Assembly: GCA_944324865.1 (NCBI GenBank)
Contig: CALUXW010000001.1
Location: forward strand, 62,001 to 126,000
Reading direction: 5' to 3'
DNA from: Candidatus Gastranaerophilales bacterium
GTDB taxonomy: Bacteria > Cyanobacteriota > Vampirovibrionia > Gastranaerophilales > Gastranaerophilaceae
DNA length: 64,000 nucleotides
Shown here: in pieces, positions 54,386 through 63,271 of the stretch
How positions within the stretch are numbered: the stretch's first letter is position 1
How the letters are laid out: every line of letters begins with the position of its first letter
The notes under the pieces: generated by a model
The model's input: the letters and a program-made list of their open reading frames with translations, nothing else
What the model was told of the DNA's origin: nothing
Database searches by the model: none
Translations under genes and position numbers: made by a program

Positions 54386-54422
54386 AATAAAAAATGAGCC
54401 TTGCTATATGCAAGACTCATTA
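54386..54422 (-). terminator. Intrinsic terminator of aldolase gene
   Basis: Minus strand stem A-A-T-G-A-G-T-C-T-T-G-C / G-C-A-A-G-G-C-T-C-A-T-T with a T-A-rich loop, then a T-run. It also separates fba from the winged-helix gene. Confidence 0.85.
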
Positions 54423-54440
54423 AATAAAGTAATATAAAAA

Positions 54441-55400
54441 TTAGTCATCGGCGTGACCAGCTGTGCCTAAGACATCTTTCATTTTGTGCATAACCATTTC
54501 TTTTACTGCTGTTCTTCCAGGTCCCATGTATTCCCTTGGATCAAATTTTTCGGGATGCTCTACGAAGAATTCGCGGATTGTTGATGTCATTGCAAGTCTT
54601 AAATCTGTATCGATGTTAATTTTTGCAACACCATGTTTAGAAGCGTAGTTAAGCATATCTTCGGGTACTCCTTGAGCATCAGGAAGTTTGCCACCAAATT
54701 TATTGCATTTATCAACAAATGCTTTTGGCACTGATGATGATCCATGGAGTACAAGCGGGTAATCAAAGCCTACAATTTCATTTACTGCTTTTTTAATTTC
54801 GGCAAGTCTTTCAAAGTCGAGTTTTGCCTCACCTTTAAACTTGTAAGCACCATGTGATGTACCTATAGCTACAGCTAAAGAGTCGCAACCTGTTTCTTTT
54901 ACAAATCTCGCTGCTTCAGAAGGATCAGTATAAGTCGAATCTTTTGCATGTACTTTTACATCATCTTCAACGCCTGCTAATTTACCCAATTCAGCCTCGA
55001 CTGATACTCCTCTTGCATGAGCATAATCAACAACTTGTTTTGTAAGTGCTATATTTTCTTCAAGTGGGAATCTTGATCCGTCAATCATTACTGATGAAAA
55101 ACCGCCATCTATGCAAGCTTTGCATATATCAAAATCTGCACCATGGTCTAAGTGAAGTGCAATAGGTACTGTAGTGGTTGCCAATGCAGCTTCAACTAAT
55201 TTAATCAAGTATGTTTGGTTAGCATATTTTCTTGCACCAGCTGATACTTGTAATATAATTGGCGAACGCGTTTCTTCTGCAGCCTCGGCTATACCTTGCA
55301 AGATTTCCATGTTGTTGACATTGTAAGCACCAATTGCATACTTTCCGGCAAGTGCTTTTTTAAACATTTCGCCTGTTCCGACAAGTTTTCTTTCTGTCAT
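54441..55400 (-). CDS. fba: Class II fructose-1,6-bisphosphate aldolase
   Basis: 319 residues. Zinc-dependent aldolase: 'YAIGAYNVNNMEILQGIAEAAEE', zinc ligands in 'ALHLDHGADFDICKACIDGGFSSVMIDGS' and 'VSVEAELGKLAGVEDD', 'GTSHGAYKF', 'LVLHGSSSVP' and 'HGVAKINIDTDLRLA'. Central to glycolysis and gluconeogenesis, fits the fermentative profile. Monocistronic with its own terminator. Upstream a palindrome (55422-55431) could be an operator. Confidence 0.96.
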   Translation of the reverse strand: MTERKLVGTGEMFKKALAGKYAIGAYNVNNMEILQGIAEAAEETRSPIILQVSAGARKYANQTYLIKLVEAALATTTVPIALHLDHGADFDICKACIDGGFSSVMIDGSRFPLEENIALTKQVVDYAHARGVSVEAELGKLAGVEDDVKVHAKDSTYTDPSEAARFVKETGCDSLAVAIGTSHGAYKFKGEAKLDFERLAEIKKAVNEIVGFDYPLVLHGSSSVPKAFVDKCNKFGGKLPDAQGVPEDMLNYASKHGVAKINIDTDLRLAMTSTIREFFVEHPEKFDPREYMGPGRTAVKEMVMHKMKDVLGTAGHADD

Positions 55401-55421
55401 AAAATTTTCCTCATTATTTTA

Positions 55422-55431
55422 CCGTATACGG
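55422..55431. promoter_or_regulatory. Palindrome upstream of fba
   Basis: C-C-G-T-A-T-A-C-G-G is a perfect 10-bp palindrome 22 bases before the fba ATG, in an otherwise A/T-only spacer. It looks like an operator half-pair or a restriction-like site. No regulator assigned. Confidence 0.35.
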
Positions 55432-55479
55432 CATATATATTATAACAAAATTGAATTTTATACAAGCTGATATTTTGTA

Positions 55480-55508
55480 TTTACACGCTGCTAAAAAAAC
55501 TGTATAAT
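55480..55508 (+). promoter_or_regulatory. Promoter upstream of rpiB
   Basis: -35 TTTACA (55480-55485) and -10 TATAAT (55503-55508) with a 17-base spacer; the ATG of rpiB is at 55540. A second TATAAT at 55521-55526 has no good -35. Confidence 0.6.
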
Positions 55509-55539
55509 TTTAAAATATAGTATAATGGGAGTGTAATAA

Positions 55540-55974
55540 ATGGAAAATTTAAAAATTGCAATCGGATGTGATCATGGCGGTTTTCATTTAAAAGAAAAGA
55601 TACTTGAATATTTAAGTGTTCATAATATTGAATATAAAGATTTTGGTATATATACATTAGAGCAGAGTGATTATCCTATTGTTGCAAAGGAAGTTGCTAC
55701 AGAAGTTGCTGCAGGAAATTTTGATAGAGGAATTTTGGTATGTGGTACAGGAATAGGCATGTCAGTTACAGCTAACAAGACAAAAGGAATCCGTGCCGTA
55801 TGTTTGGAAAATACATACTCTGCACGTGTTTCACGAGCTCATAATAATGCTAACATACTTTGCTTAGGTGAACGAGTTATTGGGCAAAATTTAGCTTTAG
55901 ACATTGTTGATGTTTGGTTAAAAACAGGCTTTGAAGGCGGCAGACATAAACGCAGGATTGATATGATTGAATAG
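55540..55974 (+). CDS. rpiB: Ribose 5-phosphate isomerase B
   Basis: 144 residues, full length. RpiB/LacA pattern: '[20 protein letters not shown]', active-site Cys/Thr in '[24 protein letters not shown]', '[14 protein letters not shown]' and the closing '[14 protein letters not shown]'. Interconverts ribulose and ribose 5-phosphate. A promoter and GGAG lie just upstream. It is followed by clpC with an 80-base gap. Confidence 0.96.
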   Translation: MENLKIAIGCDHGGFHLKEKILEYLSVHNIEYKDFGIYTLEQSDYPIVAKEVATEVAAGNFDRGILVCGTGIGMSVTANKTKGIRAVCLENTYSARVSRAHNNANILCLGERVIGQNLALDIVDVWLKTGFEGGRHKRRIDMIE

Positions 55975-56054
55975 TAAAATTTCAATTGAATATTAATTTT
56001 TTTGTTGTAATATATGACAATAGAATTAGTTATTACATTAGGAAGTTTGTAACA

Positions 56055-58502
56055 ATGTTTGAAAGATTTACCGAAAAAGCTATACGAGTAATAATGCTTG
56101 CACAGGAAGAGGCAAGAAGATTAGGTCATAATTTTGTAGGTACGGAACAGGTTTTACTTGGTTTAATTGGTGAAGGCACAGGAATTGCGGCCAAGACATT
56201 AAAATCTATGGGGGTTACCATAAAAGATGCACGTGCGCAAGTAGAAAAGATTATTGGTCGAGGTAGCGGTTTTGTTGCGGTAGAAATTCCATTTACGCCT
56301 CGTGCAAAAAAGGTATTGGAACTTTCTTGGGATGAAGCAAGACAGTTGGGTCACAACTATATTGGAACAGAACATTTGCTTTTGGGTCTTATAAGAGAAG
56401 GTGAAGGTGTAGCAGCAAAAGTATTGGAAAATCTTGGAGTTGATTTAAATAAATGTAGAAGCAATGTTATTAAACTTCTTGGTGAAACAAAAACTTCATC
56501 ATCTGGTGCTCAAACTGCTACACCAGGTGCATCTCAAAGTAAAGTGAAAACTCCAAGTTTAGATGAGTTTGGTACTGATTTGACACTTGCTGCACAAGAA
56601 CAAAGGCTTGACCCTGTTGTTGGCAGAGAAAAAGAAATCGAGCGTGTTATTCAAATTCTTGCCAGACGAACTAAGAATAATCCTATACTTATAGGTGAAC
56701 CTGGTGTTGGTAAAACTGCCATTGCGCAAGGTTTGGCTCAAAAAATTGTTGATTGCGAAGTCCCGGACATTCTTGAAAATAAAAAAATTATCCAATTAGA
56801 TATGGGACTACTTGTTGCAGGGACAAAGTATCGTGGTGAGTTTGAAGAGCGACTTAAAAAGATTATGGATGAGATTCGTCAGGCAGGAAATATTATATTG
56901 GTCATAGACGAAATGCATACTTTAATTGGTGCTGGTGCCGCAGAGGGTGCAATTGATGCTGCTAATATCCTTAAACCCGCACTTTCTCGTGGCGAAATAC
57001 AAGTAATTGGTGCTACTACTCTTGATGAGTATAGAAAGCATATTGAAAAAGATTCTGCACTAGAAAGAAGATTTCAATCTGTGATTGTAGAGCAACCTTC
57101 TATTGAAGAAACAATAGAAATCATTAGAGGTTTAAAACCAAAATACGAAGAGCATCATAAGCTAATTATATCTGATGAGGCTATTGTTGCGGCAACTGAA
57201 CTTTCAAGCAAATTCATTACTGAAAGGTTTTTGCCTGATAAAGCCATTGATATCATTGACGAGGCTAGTTCTAAAGTTCGTTTAAATGTTTCTGCACTAC
57301 CTCCTGAAGGCCGTGAGCTTGAAAAGCAACTTAAGGCAATTATTAAAGAAAAAGAAGATGCTATAAGGAATCAAGAATTTGAAAAAGCATCTGATTTGCG
57401 TGATGATGAGGCAAATCTTAAAGATAAAATTCGCGAAATACAAGACAAATGGCGAAATGAACAAGACGAAAATAAACCTACTGTTGGTGTAGAAGAGGTT
57501 GCACAAGTAATTTCAACTATTACAGGCATTCCTGTTACAAAAATAACTGAAGGTGAATCACAAAGATTACTAAAGCTGGAAGAAACTTTGCATGCGCGCG
57601 TTATTGGTCAAAACGAAGCTGTTGTTTCTATTGCCAAAGCCATTCGTCGTGCTCGTGTTGGTCTTAAGAGTCCAAATAGACCAATTGGAAGTTTTATATT
57701 TTCAGGTCCAACAGGCGTCGGAAAAACTGAACTTGCAAAGGCACTTGCAGAGGCTGTATTTGGTTCTGAAGATAATATGATTAGAATTGATATGTCTGAG
57801 TTTATGGAAAAACATACTACAGCCAAACTTATAGGTTCTCCTCCTGGCTATGTTGGTTATGATGATGGCGGACATATGACGGAACTTGTAAGAAAGAAGC
57901 CTTACTCAGTAATACTTTTTGATGAAATCGAAAAGGCGCATCCAGATGTATTTAATATAATGTTGCAAATTTTAGATGATGGTAGACTGACTGATTCTAA
58001 GGGCAGACATGTAAGTTTTAAAAATACTATTATCATTATGACATCCAATGTTGGTGCTCATATGATTCAAAATACTTCTAAACTTGGCTTTTCTGTTTCA
58101 AATGATGAAAAGAAAGATAAATACGAAAAACTTAAAGAAACTGTTATGGATGAACTGAAAAAAGCCTTTAGACCGGAATTCCTCAATAGAATTGATGATA
58201 TTATTGTATTTGCTCATCTTAATAAAGAAGAAATAAGACAAATTGTTGATTTGATGTTAAATGATTTATTTAAACGTTTGGGTGAGCGTGAATTGACTAT
58301 TGAAGTTACTGATGCTGCAAAAGATTATCTGGCAAAAGAAGGGTACTCGGAAACTTATGGTGCAAGACCTTTGCGTAGAGTTATTCAGAAAAAAGTAGAG
58401 GATGTACTTGCAGAAGAAATTTTGACGGGTAATTATAAACCAAATGACAAACTTGTTATGGATATGAAGGATGAACAAATTGTTATAGAAAAAAGAGATT
58501 AG
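56055..58502 (+). CDS. clpC: ATP-dependent Clp protease ATP-binding subunit ClpC
   Basis: 815 residues from ATG 56055 (AGGAAG upstream; the open frame begins at 55986). Two N-terminal Clp repeats ('[33 protein letters not shown]', repeated as '[33 protein letters not shown]'). First AAA+ domain with Walker A '[14 protein letters not shown]' and Walker B '[14 protein letters not shown]'. A UVR-type coiled segment ('[23 protein letters not shown]'), as in ClpC/MecB. Second AAA+ with '[15 protein letters not shown]' and '[15 protein letters not shown]'. Arg finger region '[10 protein letters not shown]'. Unfolds substrates for ClpP; typical of cyanobacterial and Firmicute cells. Confidence 0.97.
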   Translation: MFERFTEKAIRVIMLAQEEARRLGHNFVGTEQVLLGLIGEGTGIAAKTLKSMGVTIKDARAQVEKIIGRGSGFVAVEIPFTPRAKKVLELSWDEARQLGHNYIGTEHLLLGLIREGEGVAAKVLENLGVDLNKCRSNVIKLLGETKTSSSGAQTATPGASQSKVKTPSLDEFGTDLTLAAQEQRLDPVVGREKEIERVIQILARRTKNNPILIGEPGVGKTAIAQGLAQKIVDCEVPDILENKKIIQLDMGLLVAGTKYRGEFEERLKKIMDEIRQAGNIILVIDEMHTLIGAGAAEGAIDAANILKPALSRGEIQVIGATTLDEYRKHIEKDSALERRFQSVIVEQPSIEETIEIIRGLKPKYEEHHKLIISDEAIVAATELSSKFITERFLPDKAIDIIDEASSKVRLNVSALPPEGRELEKQLKAIIKEKEDAIRNQEFEKASDLRDDEANLKDKIREIQDKWRNEQDENKPTVGVEEVAQVISTITGIPVTKITEGESQRLLKLEETLHARVIGQNEAVVSIAKAIRRARVGLKSPNRPIGSFIFSGPTGVGKTELAKALAEAVFGSEDNMIRIDMSEFMEKHTTAKLIGSPPGYVGYDDGGHMTELVRKKPYSVILFDEIEKAHPDVFNIMLQILDDGRLTDSKGRHVSFKNTIIIMTSNVGAHMIQNTSKLGFSVSNDEKKDKYEKLKETVMDELKKAFRPEFLNRIDDIIVFAHLNKEEIRQIVDLMLNDLFKRLGERELTIEVTDAAKDYLAKEGYSETYGARPLRRVIQKKVEDVLAEEILTGNYKPNDKLVMDMKDEQIVIEKRD

Positions 58503-58532
58503 CATTTGTAATAATTTACAGTTTATTTTATA

Positions 58533-58566
58533 AAATACCCTTTGCTTAAAGTTTGGGGTATTTTTT
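58533..58566 (+). terminator. Intrinsic terminator after clpC
   Basis: A-A-T-A-C-C-C pairs with G-G-G-T-A-T-T around a T/A loop, followed by T6. Confidence 0.85.
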
Positions 58567-58643
58567 AAATACTATTTATAATTTGGCAAAAAAAATTATT
58601 CATATGATTTATCTAAGTAAGTGTGTTTAATAGAAAGATTTAA

Positions 58644-59354
58644 ATGTATTGCCCTGCATCCTTACAAGAATCACCTGATTTCAGGAAGTTAAGTGCTGTT
58701 TATATTGTCGAGAATGACATTATTTCTAGAACAAAATTAAGAGACAAAATTAATTCTATAAAGAAATTTTGTATTGTCGGAGAATCCTTGTATAAAGATA
58801 ATTATTTAAATAATCTCTATGAGTGTTCACCTAATGTTGTTATTTTTTCTTCCTTTTTAGGATTAAAAGAGCAATATGAAGAGATTAAAGTTCTTCATAA
58901 GCAAATGCCATTAGTAAAAAAATTAGTACTTTCTGCTAATGTTGATGAAGAAGAATTTTGTGCAACAATAATTTCGGGTGCAAAAGGCTATTGTTCGCTT
59001 GAGTGCGATATTAATGAATTAATGACTGCAATTGATTTTGTGTCAAAGGGTAATGCATATTTCGATAATTCCATGAGTAATTTCATACACAGATTAATTT
59101 CACATATGAATCAAATGCATCAATTACCTATTGATAAGCCTATAGAAGAGCAAATAAACTTAACAGAAAGAGAACTTGAAGTAATATCTCTTGCCGCTCA
59201 GTGCGATGATTATGAAGATATTGGTCGTACTCTATGTATTTCTCGTCATACAGTTAAAATGCATCTTACAAGTATATATAAAAAACTCGGAGTAAAAAAT
59301 AAGTTGCAAGCAATATTAAAATTGCAAAACAAAATTTATGAATTTAAATTTTAA
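58644..59354 (+). CDS. LuxR-type regulator with degenerate (pseudo-)receiver
   Basis: 236 residues. Receiver-like domain about 15-135: the 'VYIVENDII' strand keeps an acidic pair, but the expected phospho-acceptor aspartate is Ser69 in 'NVVIFSSFLG', and the conserved lysine in 'S-K' is replaced by Leu ('YCSLEC'). LuxR helix-turn-helix is intact: 'LTERELEVISLAAQCDDYEDIGRTLCISRHTVKMHLTSIYKKL'. So it binds DNA but should not be switched by phosphorylation. Compare the two complete regulators at 37677 and 38356. No good ribosome site. Monocistronic. Confidence 0.86.
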   Translation: MYCPASLQESPDFRKLSAVYIVENDIISRTKLRDKINSIKKFCIVGESLYKDNYLNNLYECSPNVVIFSSFLGLKEQYEEIKVLHKQMPLVKKLVLSANVDEEEFCATIISGAKGYCSLECDINELMTAIDFVSKGNAYFDNSMSNFIHRLISHMNQMHQLPIDKPIEEQINLTERELEVISLAAQCDDYEDIGRTLCISRHTVKMHLTSIYKKLGVKNKLQAILKLQNKIYEFKF

Positions 59355-59405
59355 TTTAATATTTACTTTTTTAATTACTTTAGTTAAGATAATTAAGTTA
59401 CATAC

Positions 59406-59492
59406 GGAGAGGTGTCCGAGTGGTTTAAGGTGCAAACCTGGAACGTTTGTGTGGGGGCAACTCTACCGGGGGTTCGAATCCCCCCCTCTCCG
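59406..59492 (+). tRNA. tRNA-Ser (anticodon GGA)
   Basis: 87 nt, long variable arm. Acceptor G-G-A-G-A-G-G with C-C-T-C-T-C-C, discriminator G. Anticodon loop C-T-G-G-A-A-C gives GGA. T-loop G-T-T-C-G-A-A-T. CCA not encoded. Confidence 0.96.
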
Positions 59493-59566
59493 GATTATAA
59501 AATAACACTATAGTGCAATGTTTTATTCTCTTTTGTCGACTAGCATGTAAATAAAGGAGATTTTTT

Positions 59567-59872
59567 ATGTATTATAATGTTTTAAAAATCAGTGATGTTG
59601 TTAAACTTGGTGATGACAAATTTAAAAAAGTTGTCCTTCTTGAAAATAATAATTGTAGTTTGAGTATAATTGGACTAAAAAAAGATGAAATTATTGATAC
59701 ACACACATCGCTTAGTAATGCTGCAGTGGTGGTTTTGGACGGAGAAATAGAATTACACTTTGATGCAGAGAAATTTCTACTTGATGAGGGTGATGTCTTA
59801 ATGTTCAAAAAAGATGATCAACATAAAGTTTTTGCCATAAAGGATTCAAAGTTTTTAATAATAAAAATTTAA
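59567..59872 (+). CDS. Cupin-domain protein
   Basis: 101 residues, single cupin barrel: 'KKDEIIDTHTSLSNAAVVVLDGEIELHFD' carries the first motif, with His but fewer metal ligands than usual, and 'LLDEGDVLMFKKDDQHKVFAIKDSKFLIIKI' the second. AAGGAG precedes the ATG. Small one-domain cupins of this type bind metal and a small ligand; substrate unknown. Ends one base from the convergent pflA gene. Confidence 0.85.
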   Translation: MYYNVLKISDVVKLGDDKFKKVVLLENNNCSLSIIGLKKDEIIDTHTSLSNAAVVVLDGEIELHFDAEKFLLDEGDVLMFKKDDQHKVFAIKDSKFLIIKI

Positions 59873-59873
59873 G

Positions 59874-60611
59874 TTATATAATATCATATCCGTTTTTTAT
59901 AAACTTATTTTTAATATATTGTACAAGTTCTTTTTCAGGTTCATCAACATTTAGTTGATAAGTTAATCCGAGCTTTTGCCATTTTTCAATTCCCATTTTA
60001 TGATATGGTAAGAGCTCTACTTTTTCTATTATTTTTCTATATTTGTCTAAATATTCAATAAGTTTATCAATATATAAATCACTTGTTGTATAGTTTGGTA
60101 TAAGTACTTGCCGGATGCGGGTTTTTTTATTATTTAAATGCAGAAAATCCAAGAATTTTAAGACTTTTATGTTATCTTTGCCGGTAAGTTTTAAGTGTGT
60201 GTCTTGATCCAGATGTTTGATATCAAGCATTATAAGATCACTAAGGCTAATTATATCTTTAATTTTGTCATTTAATTCAATATATCCACATGTATCAAGA
60301 CAAGTATGAACGTTTATGTTTTTTAATTTTTTAAATAAGTTAAGTGTAAAGTTTTCCTGCAAAAGTGGTTCGCCCCCCGAAAGTGTTACACCGCCACCTG
60401 TAAAGTTAAAAAAATTTTTGTATCTTAATATATCATTATAGACAGCATCTACTGTTTTAGCACCTAGTGAATTTTTAAACCAAGTATCCGGATTATGGCA
60501 GTAGATACACCTGAAAGGGCACATTTGCATAAAAATAACATATCTTACACCTGGGCCATCAAGTGTACCGCCGGTTAGAATTGAGTGTATATAGCCAATG
60601 TTATCTGTCAT
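59874..60611 (-). CDS. pflA: Pyruvate formate-lyase activating enzyme
   Basis: 245 residues. Radical SAM Cx3Cx2C in 'MCPFRCIYCHNPDTW', glycine-rich SAM motif 'TGGGVTLSGGEPLLQ', 'DTCGYIELND' and 'IRQVLIPNYTT'. It generates the glycyl radical on PflB. 64 bases downstream of pflB with a hairpin between, so it is expressed at a lower level or separately. Convergent with the cupin gene. Confidence 0.95.
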   Translation of the reverse strand: MTDNIGYIHSILTGGTLDGPGVRYVIFMQMCPFRCIYCHNPDTWFKNSLGAKTVDAVYNDILRYKNFFNFTGGGVTLSGGEPLLQENFTLNLFKKLKNINVHTCLDTCGYIELNDKIKDIISLSDLIMLDIKHLDQDTHLKLTGKDNIKVLKFLDFLHLNNKKTRIRQVLIPNYTTSDLYIDKLIEYLDKYRKIIEKVELLPYHKMGIEKWQKLGLTYQLNVDEPEKELVQYIKNKFIKNGYDII

Positions 60612-60628
60612 AGTAATATTTTAGTATA

Positions 60629-60661
60629 ATTCGACGCAAGACATTAAATCATGCGCCGAAT
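60629..60661 (-). promoter_or_regulatory. Hairpin between pflB and pflA
   Basis: Ten-base stem A-T-T-C-G-A-C-G-C-A (60629-60638) with T-G-C-G-C-C-G-A-A-T (60652-60661), one mismatch. It lies between the two genes and could trim the pflB message or attenuate pflA. On the minus strand the following bases are not a clean T-run, so full termination is doubtful. Confidence 0.45.
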
Positions 60662-60675
60662 TTTTAATATAATTT

Positions 60676-62928
60676 CTAAAAATGGTTGTGGAATGTTCGC
60701 GAAATAACATCTTCTTGTTGTGCCCTTGTTAACTTTATAAAGTTGACTGCGTATCCTGAAACCCTGATAGTTAACTGAGGGTAATTTTCAGGATGATTCA
60801 TTGCATCAATGAGTGTTTCTCTGTCTAGAACATTAACATTAATATGTTGTCCCATATTAGACATGTAACCATCCAACATACCTTTTAAATTGTTGATTTT
60901 CTCATCTTCAGATTTTCCAAGTGAATTAGGAATAATAGAGAATGTATTTGAAATGCCATCTTTTGCATATTTGAATGGTAATTTTGCAACTGAACATAGT
61001 GAAGCCAGTGCTCCGCATTCATCTCTGCCATGTAAAGGATTAGCACCAGGAGCAAATGGGACATTTGCTTTTCTGCCATCAGGTGTATTGCCTGTCTTTT
61101 TACCATATACGACATTTGAAGTTATTGTAAGTATTGATTGAGTTGGAATTGCATTTCTATATGTAGGTAATTTTTCAATTTTACTCATGAATTTTTCAAC
61201 AAGTTTTGTTGCAATCTCGTCAACTCTATCGTCATTATTGCCAAATTTAGGAAAATCGCCTTCAATCTCAAAATCTATTGCTATTCCCTGTTCATTCCTT
61301 ATAGGCTTAACTTTTGCATATTTAATTGCACTGAGTGAATCAACAGTTACGGAAAAACCTGCAATGCCACAACCCAGTTTTCTAACTACATTTTGATCCA
61401 TAAGTGCCAATTGTGCCTTTTCATAGTAGTATTTATCATGCATAAAATGTATTATGTTGAGTGCATTAACATAAGTAGAAGCAAGCCAATCCATCATAGT
61501 ATCAAATTTTTCTATAACTTCATTATAATCTAAATACTCAGACTTTATTGGTTCAAAACCATTTGCTACTTGAATGAAAGATTTTTCATCAATACCACCA
61601 TTAATAGCGTACAAAAGTGCTTTTGCAAGATTGGCACGTGCGCCAAAAAATTGCATTTCTTTGCCAATAATCATTGGAGAAACACAGCAAGCAATTCCAT
61701 AATCATCACCAAAGATTGGTCGCATTAAATCATCATTTTCATATTGAATTGATGATGTATTTATTGAAAGCTTTGAACAGAATTTTTTGAAATTGTCAGG
61801 TAAATTTACTGACCATAATACTGTCATGTTTGGTTCAGGTGCGGGACCGAGATTTGTAAGTGTGTGTAGCATACGATAGCTGTTTTTTGTTACAAGCGTT
61901 CTACCATCATCACCCATACCGCCAATTGACTCAGTTACCCATACCGGGTCCCCGCTAAATAGCTCATTGTATTCAGGAGTTCTCAAGAAACGTACAATTC
62001 TTAGTTTTATGATAAAATCATCCATAATTTCTTGAGCTTGTCGCTCTGTTAGTGTGCCGTTTTTTATATCTCTTTCACTGTATATATCAAGAAATGTTGA
62101 AACTCTACCAAGTGACATTGCAGCGCCATTTTGGTCTTTAATTGCCGCTAAATATCCAAAATATGTCCACTGTACAGCCTGATGGAAGTTTTTTGCAGGT
62201 TGTGATATATCATATCCATAACTTTGCGCCATTGTTTTAATTGCTTCAAGGGCAATAATTTGTTCTGAAATTTCTTCTCTTTCACGTATAATTTCAGATG
62301 TCATATTTAATCTGTCAGAGGAAGCTTTTTCGGCTTGTTTTTCATCAATTAATCGGTCTATACCGTATAATGCAACACGCCTATAGTCACCAATTATTCT
62401 ACCCCTTCCGTATGCATCTGGCAGTCCTGTAATTATCCCGCTTTTTCTGCAAGCACGAATTTCCGGAGTATATGCCTGAAATACACCCTCGTTGTGCGTT
62501 TTTCTGTATTTAGTGAATATTTCTTTTACTTTTTCATCCTCTTTTAATCCGTATGCTTTGCAAGAAGCTTCAACCATTCTGTGTCCACCCCAAGGCATTA
62601 TTGCCCTTTTAAGTGGTGCATCAGTTTGGACTCCGACGATAAGTTCATTCTCTTTATCAATATAGCCCGGATTATACGCATCAATTTCGGATGGAGTAGA
62701 AACATCAGCATCAAGTAAGCCATTGTTTTCATGTTCTTTTTTCATTAATTCTTTTACTTTTGACCATATATTAAGGGTCCTTTCCGTTGGTTCCGATAAA
62801 AAGCTTTCATTACCAAGGTATGGTGTATAATTGCATTGTATAAAATCAACCACGTCAATATTTTCAGTCCATATACCTTTATTAAAACCTTGCCAACAAG
62901 GCATAGTTTTATCAAGAGTGCATTCCAT
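60676..62928 (-). CDS. pflB: Pyruvate formate-lyase (formate C-acetyltransferase)
   Basis: 750 residues, full length. Catalyses pyruvate + CoA to acetyl-CoA + formate by a glycyl radical. Active-site Cys-Cys in '[11 protein letters not shown]' and the radical glycine in '[10 protein letters not shown]' near the C-terminus; '[11 protein letters not shown]'-type substrate arginine block reads '[18 protein letters not shown]'-like text around residue 172. Key enzyme of anaerobic mixed-acid fermentation. A promoter is visible upstream, and pflA follows. Confidence 0.97.
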   Translation of the reverse strand: MECTLDKTMPCWQGFNKGIWTENIDVVDFIQCNYTPYLGNESFLSEPTERTLNIWSKVKELMKKEHENNGLLDADVSTPSEIDAYNPGYIDKENELIVGVQTDAPLKRAIMPWGGHRMVEASCKAYGLKEDEKVKEIFTKYRKTHNEGVFQAYTPEIRACRKSGIITGLPDAYGRGRIIGDYRRVALYGIDRLIDEKQAEKASSDRLNMTSEIIREREEISEQIIALEAIKTMAQSYGYDISQPAKNFHQAVQWTYFGYLAAIKDQNGAAMSLGRVSTFLDIYSERDIKNGTLTERQAQEIMDDFIIKLRIVRFLRTPEYNELFSGDPVWVTESIGGMGDDGRTLVTKNSYRMLHTLTNLGPAPEPNMTVLWSVNLPDNFKKFCSKLSINTSSIQYENDDLMRPIFGDDYGIACCVSPMIIGKEMQFFGARANLAKALLYAINGGIDEKSFIQVANGFEPIKSEYLDYNEVIEKFDTMMDWLASTYVNALNIIHFMHDKYYYEKAQLALMDQNVVRKLGCGIAGFSVTVDSLSAIKYAKVKPIRNEQGIAIDFEIEGDFPKFGNNDDRVDEIATKLVEKFMSKIEKLPTYRNAIPTQSILTITSNVVYGKKTGNTPDGRKANVPFAPGANPLHGRDECGALASLCSVAKLPFKYAKDGISNTFSIIPNSLGKSEDEKINNLKGMLDGYMSNMGQHINVNVLDRETLIDAMNHPENYPQLTIRVSGYAVNFIKLTRAQQEDVISRTFHNHF

Positions 62929-62981
62929 TATTTTCTCCTTTTTAATAAGTTATGTGTCGTTAATATGTTTGCTTTCGGCAA

Positions 62982-63010
62982 CAAATATAAAATTTCGGTG
63001 AAGCTGTCAA
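62982..63010 (-). promoter_or_regulatory. Putative pflB promoter
   Basis: Minus strand: -35 TTGACA (63005-63010), 17-base spacer, -10-like TATTTG (62982-62987), about 55 bases before the pflB ATG. A weak -10 makes this moderate. Confidence 0.45.
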
Positions 63011-63162
63011 TAAAAATTTTATTTAACTTTTTCATGATTGTCAAATTATTAACAAATGCATTATGTTAATTTTTGTTAATTTCGTTTTATCTAATTCTTA
63101 CTTTATTTAACCGATATTTAAAAATAATACTTCACACATGATCTATATTGGTATTATTATAA

Positions 63163-63271
63163 AAATGTATCTTAAGGAAAGCAAGGGTGCAAGTCCCTCA
63201 CTGGTCCGCAGCCGTTACAGTCGGAATGCTTATTATACATTTGTATTACGAGACTAATAGGAGTTTTTCTC
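63163..63271 (+). promoter_or_regulatory. Cobalamin riboswitch upstream of ribonucleotide reductase
   Basis: Core G-G-A-A-A-G-C-A-A-G-G-G-T-G-C-A-A-G-T-C-C-C, then C-A-C-T-G-G-T-C-C-G-C-A-G-C-C-G (63176-63215). P1 pairs A-A-A-T-G-T-A-T (63163-63170) with A-T-A-C-A-T-T-T (63235-63242). A hairpin, T-A-T-T-A / T-A-A-T-A with loop C-G-A-G-A-C, immediately precedes G-G-A-G (63260-63263). No G-C-T-G-C-G-G partner for the core loop is seen, so this expression platform differs from the one at 44456. Confidence 0.88.

Noticed and set aside
60629-60661. Strong terminator between pflB and pflA
   Set aside because: The stem is good but the minus strand lacks a T-run after it, so it was kept only as a weak regulatory hairpin.
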